Part shown: positions 9,050-16,804 of the stretch, piece by piece
How positions within the stretch are numbered: the first letter of the stretch is position 1
Layout: each line of letters starts with the position of its first letter
NCBI GenBank assembly: GCA_028767165.1
Contig: JARACJ010000001.1
Location: forward strand, 620,001 to 684,000
Length of the DNA: 64,000 nucleotides
From: Proteobacteria bacterium DTSAM18
GTDB lineage: Bacteria; Myxococcota_A; UBA796; GCA-2862545
Reading direction: 5' to 3'
Program-made: the position numbers and the translations under genes
The notes under the pieces: model-generated
The model's input: only the letters and a program-made list of their open reading frames with translations
What the model was told of the DNA's origin: nothing
Database searches by the model: none

Positions 9050-9989
9050 TCGCCCGCATGAATCCGCGGAAGTCGGGGCTCGGCGGATGGTTCGGGATCC
9101 GCACCGCGCCGTCGAGGTGATCCACGGCCTGCAGCGTGGCCTGCACGAGCTGCTTCGGCAGATCCGCCGAGGCCATGTAGTCCTTGAGGCCGTCACCGGG
9201 CACCAGACCGCGACGCACGGCGTCCTGGGCGAGGGAGGCGAGACCGCTGACGCCGAATCCACGTGCCTTCTCGCAACGATCCGCCACCCGGTACAGGTCT
9301 GCGTCGAGCAGCTCGTCGGTGACGGCATAGGACAGGGCGGCCTGGTACCACGAGAAGACGACCGACAGGCGGGGCCCGAGCATGTCGAAGGTCTGCAGCG
9401 GCACGCCGCGATCCACGTGGATGAAGATGCGATCCACGGGATCGGTGTGGTCGAGCCGATCGAAGGCCTGCAGGCAGCGCTCGATCTGATCCGGGTAGGA
9501 GCCGCCCGCCTTCAGCAGGGAGATGAGCTCCGTCCGGTCGAGCCGGCCGGCGAGGATCTCGGCGTAGGCCACGTAGATCAGGGCATCGTACTCGGCGTCG
9601 TCGCCGAAGAGGCTCTCCCGGGTACCATCCGGTGTCTGCAGGCGCAGGTGCAGGAGCTCGGGGAGCTTGTAGCCGACCTGTCCTCGCAGCGCGCGGAACC
9701 TGCCGCGCTTGAGGTTGCCGAGGTTGTCCTTGAGCACCAGGCGGGTGTAGCGGACGCCATCGAGCTCGAGCTTGCGTGCGAGCACGGAACGGAGCTGCTC
9801 CGGCGATCCGGAGAGCACCGTCGCCTCGACGTCGTCGTCGTGGGTGACGAGCCCACGCAGGAGATCCCGCGCGCCCGGAATGGTGCGCTTCTGTTCGGCG
9901 GTCTCGAGCGCAGCGCGGATCAGGCCCCGCATGGAGTGGATCTGCGTGTCGAGGTAGGTCCTGTCGAGGTCCCAGCGAAGGATGTGCAC
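9030..9989 (-). CDS. HAD-superfamily-like phosphatase (DUF2183/APP1-like), specificity unknown
   Basis: A 319-residue soluble protein. Start taken at GTG 9989, which has GAGGAG on the minus strand just upstream and puts the first HAD motif at the very N terminus (RWDLDRTYLDT, DxDxT pattern). Motif II is likely the Ser in ATVLSGSPEQL (residue ~59) and the conserved Lys lies in LVLKDNLGNLKRGRF. The order resembles DUF2183/APP1 phosphatidate phosphatase-like domains. The C-terminal half (residues ~150-319) is helical and unassigned. Phosphatase function is inference from the motifs. Confidence 0.6.
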   Translation of the reverse strand: MHILRWDLDRTYLDTQIHSMRGLIRAALETAEQKRTIPGARDLLRGLVTHDDDVEATVLSGSPEQLRSVLARKLELDGVRYTRLVLKDNLGNLKRGRFRALRGQVGYKLPELLHLRLQTPDGTRESLFGDDAEYDALIYVAYAEILAGRLDRTELISLLKAGGSYPDQIERCLQAFDRLDHTDPVDRIFIHVDRGVPLQTFDMLGPRLSVVFSWYQAALSYAVTDELLDADLYRVADRCEKARGFGVSGLASLAQDAVRRGLVPGDGLKDYMASADLPKQLVQATLQAVDHLDGAVRIPNHPPSPDFRGFMRAIRELPG

Positions 9990-10100
9990 GGCGACTCCTC
10001 GGGTCACACAGGGTCTGTACGTCGATACGACTTGCACTTCAAACCACTCGCGCAGATTGGCTCTCAGGCCCTGGCCGAATAGGAGCCCTCCGAGGTGGCG

Positions 10101-11246
10101 ATGAAGTCGACGAAGGGAAAGGACACACTGCAGACCCGGCTCAGCGGTGATCAGGAGCGGGCGACGTGGCTTGCGGAGGCATTGGCGCTCCAGGAGCGGC
10201 ACGACGACCTCACCCACGGGTTCCACACCTATCCGGCGGGGCTCCACCCGCTGGCCGCACGCCGGATCATCTCCGAGCTGGGCGGCGAGGTGTTCCTCGA
10301 CCCATTCTGCGGCGGTGGCACCACCCTCGTGGAGGCACTCACGCAGGGCATGCGCGTCCACGGTCGTGACATCTCCGGGGTGGCACTGCTCGTGGCCCGC
10401 ACCCGCACCACCACCGCCACCGAGGAGCAGCTCACGGCGGTCCGCAGTGCGGCGCGCAAGATGACCGCCCGGGCGCAGAAGGCACCGGGACCCGTCCATG
10501 ACTTCGTCCTGCGGGAAGTGGGGGAGTGGTATGCGCCCCACGTCCTGCTGGAGCTGCAGAGCCTTCGGGAGGACCTCGACCGCTACGACGGCCCGCTGCC
10601 GCACCTGCTGTGGGCGGCCTTCTCCAGCCTCCTGATCAAGGTGAGCTGGCGTCGCTCGGATACCTCCGCCCGCATGCACAAGCACCGCCGGCCGCCGGGC
10701 ACCACCTCGGTGCTCTTCCACAAGAAGGTCCGTGAGCTCGCACGACGCGTCACGGAGCTCACCGAGGCGGTCCCCGAAGGCACGCCCCCGGCCGATGTGG
10801 CCCGCGCAGATGCCCGTACCCTCGAGCTCGAGGGGGGCGCGGATCTCGTCGTCACCTCGCCTCCGTATCCGTCCGTCTACGACTACCTGTCACTGCAGTC
10901 GCTGCGGGAGTTCTGGCTGCAGACACACTCGGAGCGACACCTCGAGCTCGGATCCAGGAGTTCCTGGCGCAAGCTCGGCCCGAAGCGGGCCCGCAGACAG
11001 TGGGCCACGGGTAACGACGCCTGGATCCAGCGGATGGGGGTCATCATCCGTCCGGGGGGGCACCTCGTGATCGTGGTGGGAGACGGACTCGTCGCATCGG
11101 GGCCCATCGACACGGAGCGGCCCACCCACGCGTCGGCCCTGGACGCGGGCTTCGAACACGTGGCCACCGCGAGCCTCGCGCGACCCGATCATGCCCGTGG
11201 AACCATGCGATGGGAGCACGTCATGATGTACCGGATGCCGGGCTGA
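10101..11246 (+). CDS. DNA methyltransferase-like protein (N4/N6 amino-MTase, TSPPY motif)
   Basis: A 381-residue protein. It has the S-adenosylmethionine-binding motif VFLDPFCGGGTTLVEA (residues ~60-75) and, in the C-terminal half, the catalytic motif VVTSPPYPSVYDY (residues ~251-263), an order of motifs typical of beta-class amino-methyltransferases or the UPF0020/TRM11 group. ATG 10101 has GAGG five bases upstream; GTG 10095 is an alternative. No restriction endonuclease or specificity subunit is adjacent, so it is an orphan; an RNA substrate cannot be excluded. It lies immediately before the CIS locus. Confidence 0.75.
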   Translation: MKSTKGKDTLQTRLSGDQERATWLAEALALQERHDDLTHGFHTYPAGLHPLAARRIISELGGEVFLDPFCGGGTTLVEALTQGMRVHGRDISGVALLVARTRTTTATEEQLTAVRSAARKMTARAQKAPGPVHDFVLREVGEWYAPHVLLELQSLREDLDRYDGPLPHLLWAAFSSLLIKVSWRRSDTSARMHKHRRPPGTTSVLFHKKVRELARRVTELTEAVPEGTPPADVARADARTLELEGGADLVVTSPPYPSVYDYLSLQSLREFWLQTHSERHLELGSRSSWRKLGPKRARRQWATGNDAWIQRMGVIIRPGGHLVIVVGDGLVASGPIDTERPTHASALDAGFEHVATASLARPDHARGTMRWEHVMMYRMPG

Positions 11247-11431
11247 CACACCTGCCGGATCCGACGGATCCCGCCTGACGCTCCGGCGCCCACGACCATC
11301 GCGCTGGCCAGGACGCTTTCCGGTACTTCTTGTGCGTGCCTCATGAACGGGGATTGATGGCCCTGCGAGGGGATATTCCGACCTTCGCGCGGATACCGCC
11401 CGGCCATTCGATCCAACCCCATGCCCGATCG

Positions 11432-11460
11432 TTGACACGTACCAACGAAGGTGGGAACCT
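11432..11460 (+). promoter_or_regulatory. Candidate promoter for the CIS locus
   Basis: The 272-base gap between the methyltransferase and the first CIS gene contains a perfect TTGACA (11432-11437). Seventeen bases later there is only a weak -10 candidate (GAACCT, 11455-11460). It is the best sigma-70-type match in the gap and is correctly oriented to transcribe the spike-sheath-tube genes. The rest of the gap holds no convincing gene. Confidence 0.25.
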
Positions 11461-11518
11461 CGCTTCGTCAGCGACGACTTCGGTGTACCGAAAGTCTTTC
11501 TGCGCGAGGGCTGCCAAC

Positions 11519-12202
11519 ATGAGCGCATTTGAAAAGTCCAACGGCTTCTTCCAGATCGGCAAGGTCGTCGAGAAGGGTGTCGATGGGTTCGAGCCGGAAA
11601 AAGCCGGTCTCGGCTGGGTCTGCGTCGAGGTCGGAACCACCGAGCCTGAGGTGTACTGGATGCGCTATCTGCAGCCCTACGCCTCCAACGAGTTCGGTTT
11701 CGCCTTCTACCCGGAGGTGGGCGATCAGGTCCTCACCGTCCGCGTGGGCAACGGCGAGTACGTGTGTCTCGGTTCGCTCTACACCGGAAAGAACGTCGCC
11801 AAGATCACGAACGACGAAGGCAATGAGTACGGAAAGAACTTCATCAAGGAGATCCGTACGAGGGCCGGCAACGCGATCACCATCAACGACGAGGACGACA
11901 AGCAGTTCGTCCAGATCGACGTCGTCGAAGGGAAGATGTCCCTGAAGATGGATGTGGGCGGCAAGGCCATCACCGTGTTCGGCGACTCCGACACGTCGAC
12001 CTTCGACGTCACCGCAGAAGAGGCCGTCCTCAACGTCACCGTCAAGGACGCCCACGTGAAGGCGGGCGACGCCACCATCGACATCGAGTCGGGCAAGATC
12101 GACGTCAAGGGCGGCGCCACCACCGTCACCAGCGACGCCGACATCACCGTCAAGGCTTCCGGCAAGGTCGTCATCAAGGGGAGTGCTGTCGAAATATGCT
12201 GA
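11519..12202 (+). CDS. CIS central spike protein (gpV/gp45/VgrG C-terminal-like)
   Basis: A 227-residue protein that forms the needle tip of a contractile tail. The N-terminal ~100 residues look like the OB-fold of gpV/gp5 (FQIGKVVEKGVDGFEPEKAG, then FAFYPEVGDQVLTVRVGNGEY, then VCLGSLYTG). From residue ~115 on it becomes a regular beta-helix of short alternating strands (AVLNVTVKDAHVKAGDATID, then GKIDVKGGATTV and ITVKASGKVVIKGSAVEI). ATG 11519 gives the conserved start; the open frame upstream lacks homology-like sequence. The hub half (gpD) is a separate gene at 17927, so the VgrG functions are split. It overlaps the next small gene. Confidence 0.8.
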   Translation: MSAFEKSNGFFQIGKVVEKGVDGFEPEKAGLGWVCVEVGTTEPEVYWMRYLQPYASNEFGFAFYPEVGDQVLTVRVGNGEYVCLGSLYTGKNVAKITNDEGNEYGKNFIKEIRTRAGNAITINDEDDKQFVQIDVVEGKMSLKMDVGGKAITVFGDSDTSTFDVTAEEAVLNVTVKDAHVKAGDATIDIESGKIDVKGGATTVTSDADITVKASGKVVIKGSAVEIC

Positions 12203-12504
12203 ACGATCAGGAATCTCCTGTTCTCAAGGTCGGCACGCCAGTGGGGCGCAAGGCCCACTCCGACGCCACGCTGCTGGCGGCGCCCGTCGACCGACGCCTT
12301 CCAGAACAGTCCCAGAGCTTTTGCCATGGTCGTCGCCAGTACGGGCGGCCGATGATGGCAATCACCGTGAAGAAACAGCTCGGTCCCGTGCGCCACGTCC
12401 TCTCCCAGATGGTCGTGGCGGGCACCGTGTCGGTCCCTGACCCGGTCGTGGTCCGAGTTTCTTCTGAACCCCAACAGGAGGAGGATGTGGACCATGGGGA
12501 GTGA
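12196..12504 (+). CDS. Small protein of unknown function between spike and sheath
   Basis: A 102-residue protein whose ATG overlaps the end of the spike gene (ATG 12196, spike stop 12200-12202). No domain recognised. It begins MLNDQESPVLKVGTP, has a Tyr/Arg-rich centre (CHGRRQYGRPMMA) and an acidic tail (EEDVDHGE). I looked for a PAAR signature because of its place next to the spike and did not find one. Coding status is supported by the overlap and by plausible codon use; the role is unknown, possibly a spike accessory or chaperone. Confidence 0.5.
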   Translation: MLNDQESPVLKVGTPVGRKAHSDATLLAAPVDRRLPEQSQSFCHGRRQYGRPMMAITVKKQLGPVRHVLSQMVVAGTVSVPDPVVVRVSSEPQQEEDVDHGE

Positions 12505-12552
12505 ACCCTCTGGCCCTGTCTTCCGCAAACAACCAAGCATGGAGCATCGCTG

Positions 12553-14454
12553 ATGCCTGCATACAACACCCCTGGTGTGTACATCGAGGAAATCTCCGCG
12601 GGGCCGCGTCCGATTCAGGCCTCCTCCACCACTGACACTGGCTTCGTGGGCGTCCTGACCCTCCCCACCAGCTTCCTCGCTGGCAAGGGTGGTGCGGCCA
12701 ACATGTTCCTGCCTGCTGCGGAAGAGAACGCCCAGCTGGCCTGGAACCGTGCCATCGCTTTCCGTCGCCTGCTTCCCGGCACCACGGCAGCTCCCTCCAA
12801 GGACGCCAAGGCCAAGGGCAAGCCCAAGAGCGGTTCCGACAACCGCCTCCAGGGCCTCATCGACGAGCTGCTTCCCGGCAGCTGGAGCGTCAGCTCCCCC
12901 AGCACCGATGAGAACAACATCACCCTGACCTCCGACAAGGGCGATCTCGTGCGCTTCCCCGCACGTCGTACCCTCCTGTCCGTCAAGTCCAAGACCGAAG
13001 GCGACAAGACCCTCAAGCAGTGGGATCTCTCCTTCGCCGCTGACGAGCAGGCCGTCATGGAGCTCATCGCCGGTCACGCCGCACCCAACAACGTGGCGCA
13101 CGGTGGCGACCTCAGCTCCGTCGACAAGGGTCAGTCCGTCACCGTCGACGTCTCTGGCATCCAGGACCGCATGCAGAAGGCAGCGTCCATGATGACCGGC
13201 ATGGACTCCTTCGAGTCCTGGCGTCGCGACTTCGGTCAGGAGCTCTTCATGGAGATCCTGATGGAGGCCCGCAACACCGTGTCCGAGGGCCAGGCAGCTG
13301 CCCTGTGGGAGACCCTCCCCGCTGCTGCTCGCAAGGCCTGGGACACCTGGCTGCGTAGCCACCCCGGCATGCGTCGCCTCGAGCTCGGCGTCCGCGGCTT
13401 CTTCGAGAACGGTGGCCAGACCGCCTTCGTGTCCATGGCCATCCAGGCTGCAGGCACCGGTGGTCCCGCCAAGCGCAAGTTCCTCGAGGACTCCTTCGAC
13501 GGCATCTCCGCCGTGGCCATGCTGGCCGCTCCCGGCCTCGACTTCTCCTGGCAGCAGGCGATCCTCGAGTACGCAGGCCCCGCAGGTCGTGGCGACCTCT
13601 TCGCCATCCTCGAGGCTCCCCGCTACTACCTCACCAAGGCTCCCCGCCGCGCCAAGCTGTCTCCGTTCCGCTGGTGCGAGTCCGACAGCCCCTACGAGGT
13701 TGCCGCGCTGCAGACCATGTCGACCCCCCAGTCCGCCGAGCTGCGCTTCTCCGGCTACGCCGCCGACGAGATGCTCGATCGCGCCGTGCCCCGCGACACC
13801 TCCGGCTACGGTGCTGCCTACGCTCCGTGGCTGATCGTCGACAACCCGCTCTCCACCGGCCCCCACGACCGCTTCGTCGTGGCACCCCCGTCCGGTCACG
13901 TCGCTGGCGTCATCGCTGCCACCGACCTCAAGCCCGGCGGCGGCGTGCACAAGGCTCCTGCCAACGAGCAGGTCCTGGGTGTTGCTGATCTCGTCACCGA
14001 GATCTCCGACCGCGAGCAGGGTGCCCTCAACATGAAGGGCATCAACATCATCCGTCACCGGCCCTTCGCTGGCATCCGCATCTGGGGCGCTCGCACCATC
14101 GCGTCCGACCCGCTGTGGAACTACATCAACGTGCGTCGTCTCTTCCTCATGGTCGAGCGCTCCGTGCGTGATGCGATCCAGTGGGCTGTGTTCATGCCGA
14201 ACACCGCTGCTACCCGCGCCGACCTCAAGTCCACCATCGCGTCCTTCCTCTACCGTCTGTGGAAGGAGGGTGCGCTCGACGGTGACACCTGGTCCGACGC
14301 ATTCGAGGTCCAGTGTGACGGCCAGAACAACCCCGATGTGGATGTTCGCGCCGGCCTGCTGACTGTCGACGTCCAGATGCGCCCGGTCTTCCCGGCCGAG
14401 TTCATCCGCGTCCGCTTCCAGCAGTCCCCGATGCGCTCCGAGGTCTCGGAGTGA
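12553..14454 (+). CDS. Contractile tail sheath protein
   Basis: A 633-residue sheath subunit. The N terminus has the universal sheath start TPGVYIEEISAGPRPI and TDTGFVGV; the C-terminal quarter has the conserved domain with INIIRHRPFAGIRIWGARTI, the helix RLFLMVERSVRDAIQWAVFM, FLYRLWKEGALDG and the final strand GLLTVDVQMRPVFPAEFIRVRF. Between residues ~60 and 330 is a long insertion of the type that decorates large phage and CIS sheaths. It polymerises around the tube and contracts to drive it. Codons are strongly biased to C-ending forms, suggesting high expression. Confidence 0.96.
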   Translation: MPAYNTPGVYIEEISAGPRPIQASSTTDTGFVGVLTLPTSFLAGKGGAANMFLPAAEENAQLAWNRAIAFRRLLPGTTAAPSKDAKAKGKPKSGSDNRLQGLIDELLPGSWSVSSPSTDENNITLTSDKGDLVRFPARRTLLSVKSKTEGDKTLKQWDLSFAADEQAVMELIAGHAAPNNVAHGGDLSSVDKGQSVTVDVSGIQDRMQKAASMMTGMDSFESWRRDFGQELFMEILMEARNTVSEGQAAALWETLPAAARKAWDTWLRSHPGMRRLELGVRGFFENGGQTAFVSMAIQAAGTGGPAKRKFLEDSFDGISAVAMLAAPGLDFSWQQAILEYAGPAGRGDLFAILEAPRYYLTKAPRRAKLSPFRWCESDSPYEVAALQTMSTPQSAELRFSGYAADEMLDRAVPRDTSGYGAAYAPWLIVDNPLSTGPHDRFVVAPPSGHVAGVIAATDLKPGGGVHKAPANEQVLGVADLVTEISDREQGALNMKGINIIRHRPFAGIRIWGARTIASDPLWNYINVRRLFLMVERSVRDAIQWAVFMPNTAATRADLKSTIASFLYRLWKEGALDGDTWSDAFEVQCDGQNNPDVDVRAGLLTVDVQMRPVFPAEFIRVRFQQSPMRSEVSE

Positions 14455-14473
14455 TGCTCTGAGAGAAAAGTAA

Positions 14474-14505
14474 GCCCAGGGGTAGACATATTGTTTCCCC
14501 TGGGC
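14474..14505 (+). other. Inverted repeat between sheath and tube genes
   Basis: A perfect 9-bp inverted repeat (GCCCAGGGG at 14474-14482 and CCCCTGGGC at 14497-14505) with a 14-base AT-rich loop. It is followed by AATAA rather than a T-run, so it is not a standard terminator. It sits 36 bases before the tube ATG, which has a very strong AAAGGAGAGAGGAA site. A stabilising or processing hairpin that sets the sheath:tube ratio is a reasonable guess. Confidence 0.6.
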
Positions 14506-14540
14506 AATAATCACCAAGGATTCAGCAAAGGAGAGAGGAA

Positions 14541-14981
14541 ATGCCTGGTCCGAACGCAACCAACACCTACATCGGTTCCTTCCACTTCAAGGTCACCGTT
14601 TCTGGCATCAACGACCCCTTCGACAGCTTCACCAGCTGCTCGGGCGTGAAGTCCAGCACCGAGCCCATGGAGTTCAAGCACGGCATGGACACCCATGTCC
14701 GTTTCGCTCCCGGCCGTACCAAGTACGAGCCCATCAACCTCGAGCGCGTCTACGCCGGCTACGATGAGTTCTGCCAGTGGCGCGACGCCATCATCGCTGG
14801 TAACATCGACCGCCGTACCGTCTCCATCGAGTACCTCCGCGCCGACCAGTCCGTGCTCACCCGCTTCGACCTGATCGGTGCCTGGATCTCTCGCTGGGAG
14901 TCCCCGGATCTCAACGCCATGGGTTCTGACGGTGCCATCGAGAAGATCGAGCTGACCTACGAGGTCGTGATCCAGGGCTGA
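14541..14981 (+). CDS. CIS inner tube protein 1 (gp19-like)
   Basis: A 146-residue tail-tube protein. Features of the gp19/Hcp-like CIS tube family: NTYIGSFHFKVTVSGI at the start, FTSCSGVKSSTEPMEFKHG, a helix in YDEFCQWRDAIIAGNIDRRTVSIEYL, and the C-terminal strands AWISRWESPDLNAMGSDGAIEKIELTYEVV. Such proteins stack as hexameric rings inside the sheath. Strong ribosome binding site (GGAGAGAGG) and sheath-like codon bias suggest a highly expressed structural subunit. A second tube-like gene lies at 16805. Confidence 0.93.
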   Translation: MPGPNATNTYIGSFHFKVTVSGINDPFDSFTSCSGVKSSTEPMEFKHGMDTHVRFAPGRTKYEPINLERVYAGYDEFCQWRDAIIAGNIDRRTVSIEYLRADQSVLTRFDLIGAWISRWESPDLNAMGSDGAIEKIELTYEVVIQG

Positions 14982-15010
14982 TGCCCGACCTTGCAGGGTC
15001 TTGGAGGTGA

Positions 15011-15364
15011 GTGTTGGATAGTGGACCGAAGCCTGTTTCCTACCGCCAGAAGGTCGACCTTCCGGTAGGCTTCGAAGACCCCATCTCGGGGAAACTCACG
15101 CGAGAGGCGGAAGTTCGCGCAGTAACGGGTGGAGACGAAATGGCCATTGGCATGTCGTCCCAGTACAACCGCTACGCAAACGACCTCATCTACAAGACCC
15201 TGCTGCTCTCCAGGTGCATCACCAAGCTTGGAGAGCGCGCGAACATCACCATGTCCGATGTTCAGAAGCTCCATGCGCAAGATATGCGCGTTCTCGAATA
15301 TGAAATCTACAAGCTGACGTATGGCGCGGATGCGGTACCCGAGCCCGAAGGGCCCTCGGGGTAA
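15011..15364 (+). CDS. Tail assembly chaperone (gpE/gp41-like)
   Basis: A 117-residue protein beginning at GTG 15011 (or TTG 15014, better spaced from GGAGG at 15003). It has the phage tail-assembly-chaperone layout: KVDLPVGFEDPISGKLTREAEVRAVTGGDEMAI, then LIYKTLLLSRCITKLGER, and a C-terminal helix LHAQDMRVLEYEIYKL. Homologues in contractile phages and CIS help load the tape measure and tube. The reading frame ends GGG TAA (15359-15364), directly abutting an open -1 frame that has no normal start codon of its own. Confidence 0.72.
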   Translation: MLDSGPKPVSYRQKVDLPVGFEDPISGKLTREAEVRAVTGGDEMAIGMSSQYNRYANDLIYKTLLLSRCITKLGERANITMSDVQKLHAQDMRVLEYEIYKLTYGADAVPEPEGPSG

Positions 15365-15366
15365 CC

Positions 15367-15522
15367 ATCGCCTACCCGATCAACAGCATCCGTGAAGAAG
15401 CGTCCTTCATCGCGTACCACTTCCACTGGTCGCTAGCAGAGATTCTCGACCTTCCTCATCCGGAGCGTGTGGCTTGGGTAGGCGAGATCTCGAAGATCAA
15501 CCAACGCGTCATTGATTCTTGA
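15367..15522 (+). CDS. GpE'-like/DUF6760-like tail protein, probably made by -1 frameshift from the chaperone gene
   Basis: A 51-codon frame translating as IAYPINSIREEASF, IAYHFHWSLAEILDLPHPER and VAWVGEISKIN. The FHWxLxEILDLPHPER core matches small proteins found next to CIS tube genes and resembles the FHWP motif of phage P2 GpE'. Between its upstream in-frame stop (15301-15303) and this region there is no ATG, GTG, TTG or CTG; the only start-like codon is ATC 15367. In P2 the equivalent protein is made by a -1 frameshift, and here a GGGG run at 15358-15361 just before the TAA allows re-pairing of Gly-tRNA one base back, giving a ~170-residue fusion. Mechanism is inferred. Confidence 0.65.
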   Translation: MAYPINSIREEASFIAYHFHWSLAEILDLPHPERVAWVGEISKINQRVIDS

Positions 15523-15530
15523 GGCCAGCC

Positions 15531-16802
15531 ATGGATCTAGGAAGCACCTCGCTGATTCGACACAGCAGACCGGTTCGGGTCGAAGTCGGGGTGGCTCCGC
15601 CAAAGCGCAAGGCCGAGCGACCGCCTGATCTATGCGTCGCCGGCATCGTGCCGCCCGATTTCCCTTGGTTGTCGGACATGATCCCCACTGCGCTCGTCCG
15701 AAACTCGAGGTTTCGGGACGAGGCGGTCGTGGTCGAGCACATCCGCCTGTCCTCGCCCGAAGCTGCGCGCTTCCTGCCCGGACTGAGCTACCCTTTCCCC
15801 AGCCGCATCCGAACGGCTGTCCAGAGCGCCTTTGCCTCTGGTGCCAAGGTCGTGGATGTGGTCCTCGCCCGGGTGAAGGGCCGTGCCCCCTGGGAGCTCG
15901 ATGCACCGGAGTTCAAGTTCGGCATCGATCCCTTCGTCGCCGACATGGTGGGCACCACCATGCTGTACCCCGACCTCGGCGGCCCCGCGCCCCTGAGCCG
16001 TGGGGAGAGCATTCCTGGTGAAGAGAAGGTCCAGCGGATGATCCGCGCCATCGAGAACCTCGCCCCCACCTGGCGGGAGCGGTACCAGCTCGCGCTCGTG
16101 GATGCGCTGCCGGTGTACGGTGAGCTCGAGGCCAGGCTCCTGCGCGCGTGCCTCCTCAAGGATCTCTCCCTCGTGCGCTTCGAGGGTGATGCCGGACAGC
16201 TCGTCCGCCATGGCTGGAAGAGTGGTGCGGCCCACGTGGCTGGATTCCTCGCGGCGCAGCCGGGCAACGTACTGACCCCACTTCAGGGCCAGAAGCTCCG
16301 GTTGGGTGAGGGAAGGTACTTCAACCCTGGTCGTCGGGCCCGCCTGCAGTTCCACCGTTCGCCCGTCCCGGTCGAGAACTCGACCGAAGACATGTACGTG
16401 CGCGTCCACCTGACGGGCAACGATCAGGCTGCGGTGCTGTCCGAGCCGGTGTTGCGCGGGCCTGTCGGCGGTTGGACCATCCCCGCCACCCGGGTCATCA
16501 AGGTCATCCACTGGCGCATCATGGAGTCGTCCTCGCGGTTCGTCTTCGAGCGCGCGGACACCGCACGTGCGGTGGCCATCGGTGTGCAGGTCGGAAGGTC
16601 TCTCGAGCCCTACGCCAAGGCCGGTGTCCTCGTGGGGGCGTCCGGCTCCGGAATGCCTTCCGTCCGGGGCTCGGTGGTCCGTGACCCCGCGGCCCCCGGG
16701 CTGAGGGTCGACATCTCCGCTCAGGTTCGGCCCTGGGCGCACTCCGTCAACATCCGAGTCAGCATGCGGCCTGGTGCCGCACCGCAGATCGCAGAGGTGT
16801 GA
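15531..16802 (+). CDS. Divergent second sheath-like structural protein
   Basis: A 423-residue soluble protein; ATG 15531 has GAGG upstream and is followed by LGSTSLIRHSRPVRVEVGVA. Sequence is far from the main sheath, but the C-terminal third follows sheath topology: an IPATRVIKVIHWRIMESSSRF segment, FERADTARAVAIGVQVGRSLEPYAKAGVL (compare the sheath helix plus linker), and a final strand region LRVDISAQVRPWAHSVNIRVSM resembling the sheath end VDVQMRPVFPAEFIRVRF. The middle (AIENLAPTWRERYQLALVD) resembles the inter-subunit helix region. It lies between the chaperone and a second tube gene. Assignment rests on order and pattern, so it is tentative. Confidence 0.45.
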   Translation: MDLGSTSLIRHSRPVRVEVGVAPPKRKAERPPDLCVAGIVPPDFPWLSDMIPTALVRNSRFRDEAVVVEHIRLSSPEAARFLPGLSYPFPSRIRTAVQSAFASGAKVVDVVLARVKGRAPWELDAPEFKFGIDPFVADMVGTTMLYPDLGGPAPLSRGESIPGEEKVQRMIRAIENLAPTWRERYQLALVDALPVYGELEARLLRACLLKDLSLVRFEGDAGQLVRHGWKSGAAHVAGFLAAQPGNVLTPLQGQKLRLGEGRYFNPGRRARLQFHRSPVPVENSTEDMYVRVHLTGNDQAAVLSEPVLRGPVGGWTIPATRVIKVIHWRIMESSSRFVFERADTARAVAIGVQVGRSLEPYAKAGVLVGASGSGMPSVRGSVVRDPAAPGLRVDISAQVRPWAHSVNIRVSMRPGAAPQIAEV

Positions 16803-16804
16803 AG

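Noticed and set aside
11330-11518. Longer N terminus for the spike gene
   Set aside because: The in-frame extension lacks conserved OB-fold sequence; ATG 11519 has its own GAGGG.
12196-12504. PAAR spike-tip protein
   Set aside because: Position fits, but PAAR signatures (repeated Pro-Ala-Ala-Arg-type turns and metal-binding Cys/His pattern) are absent.
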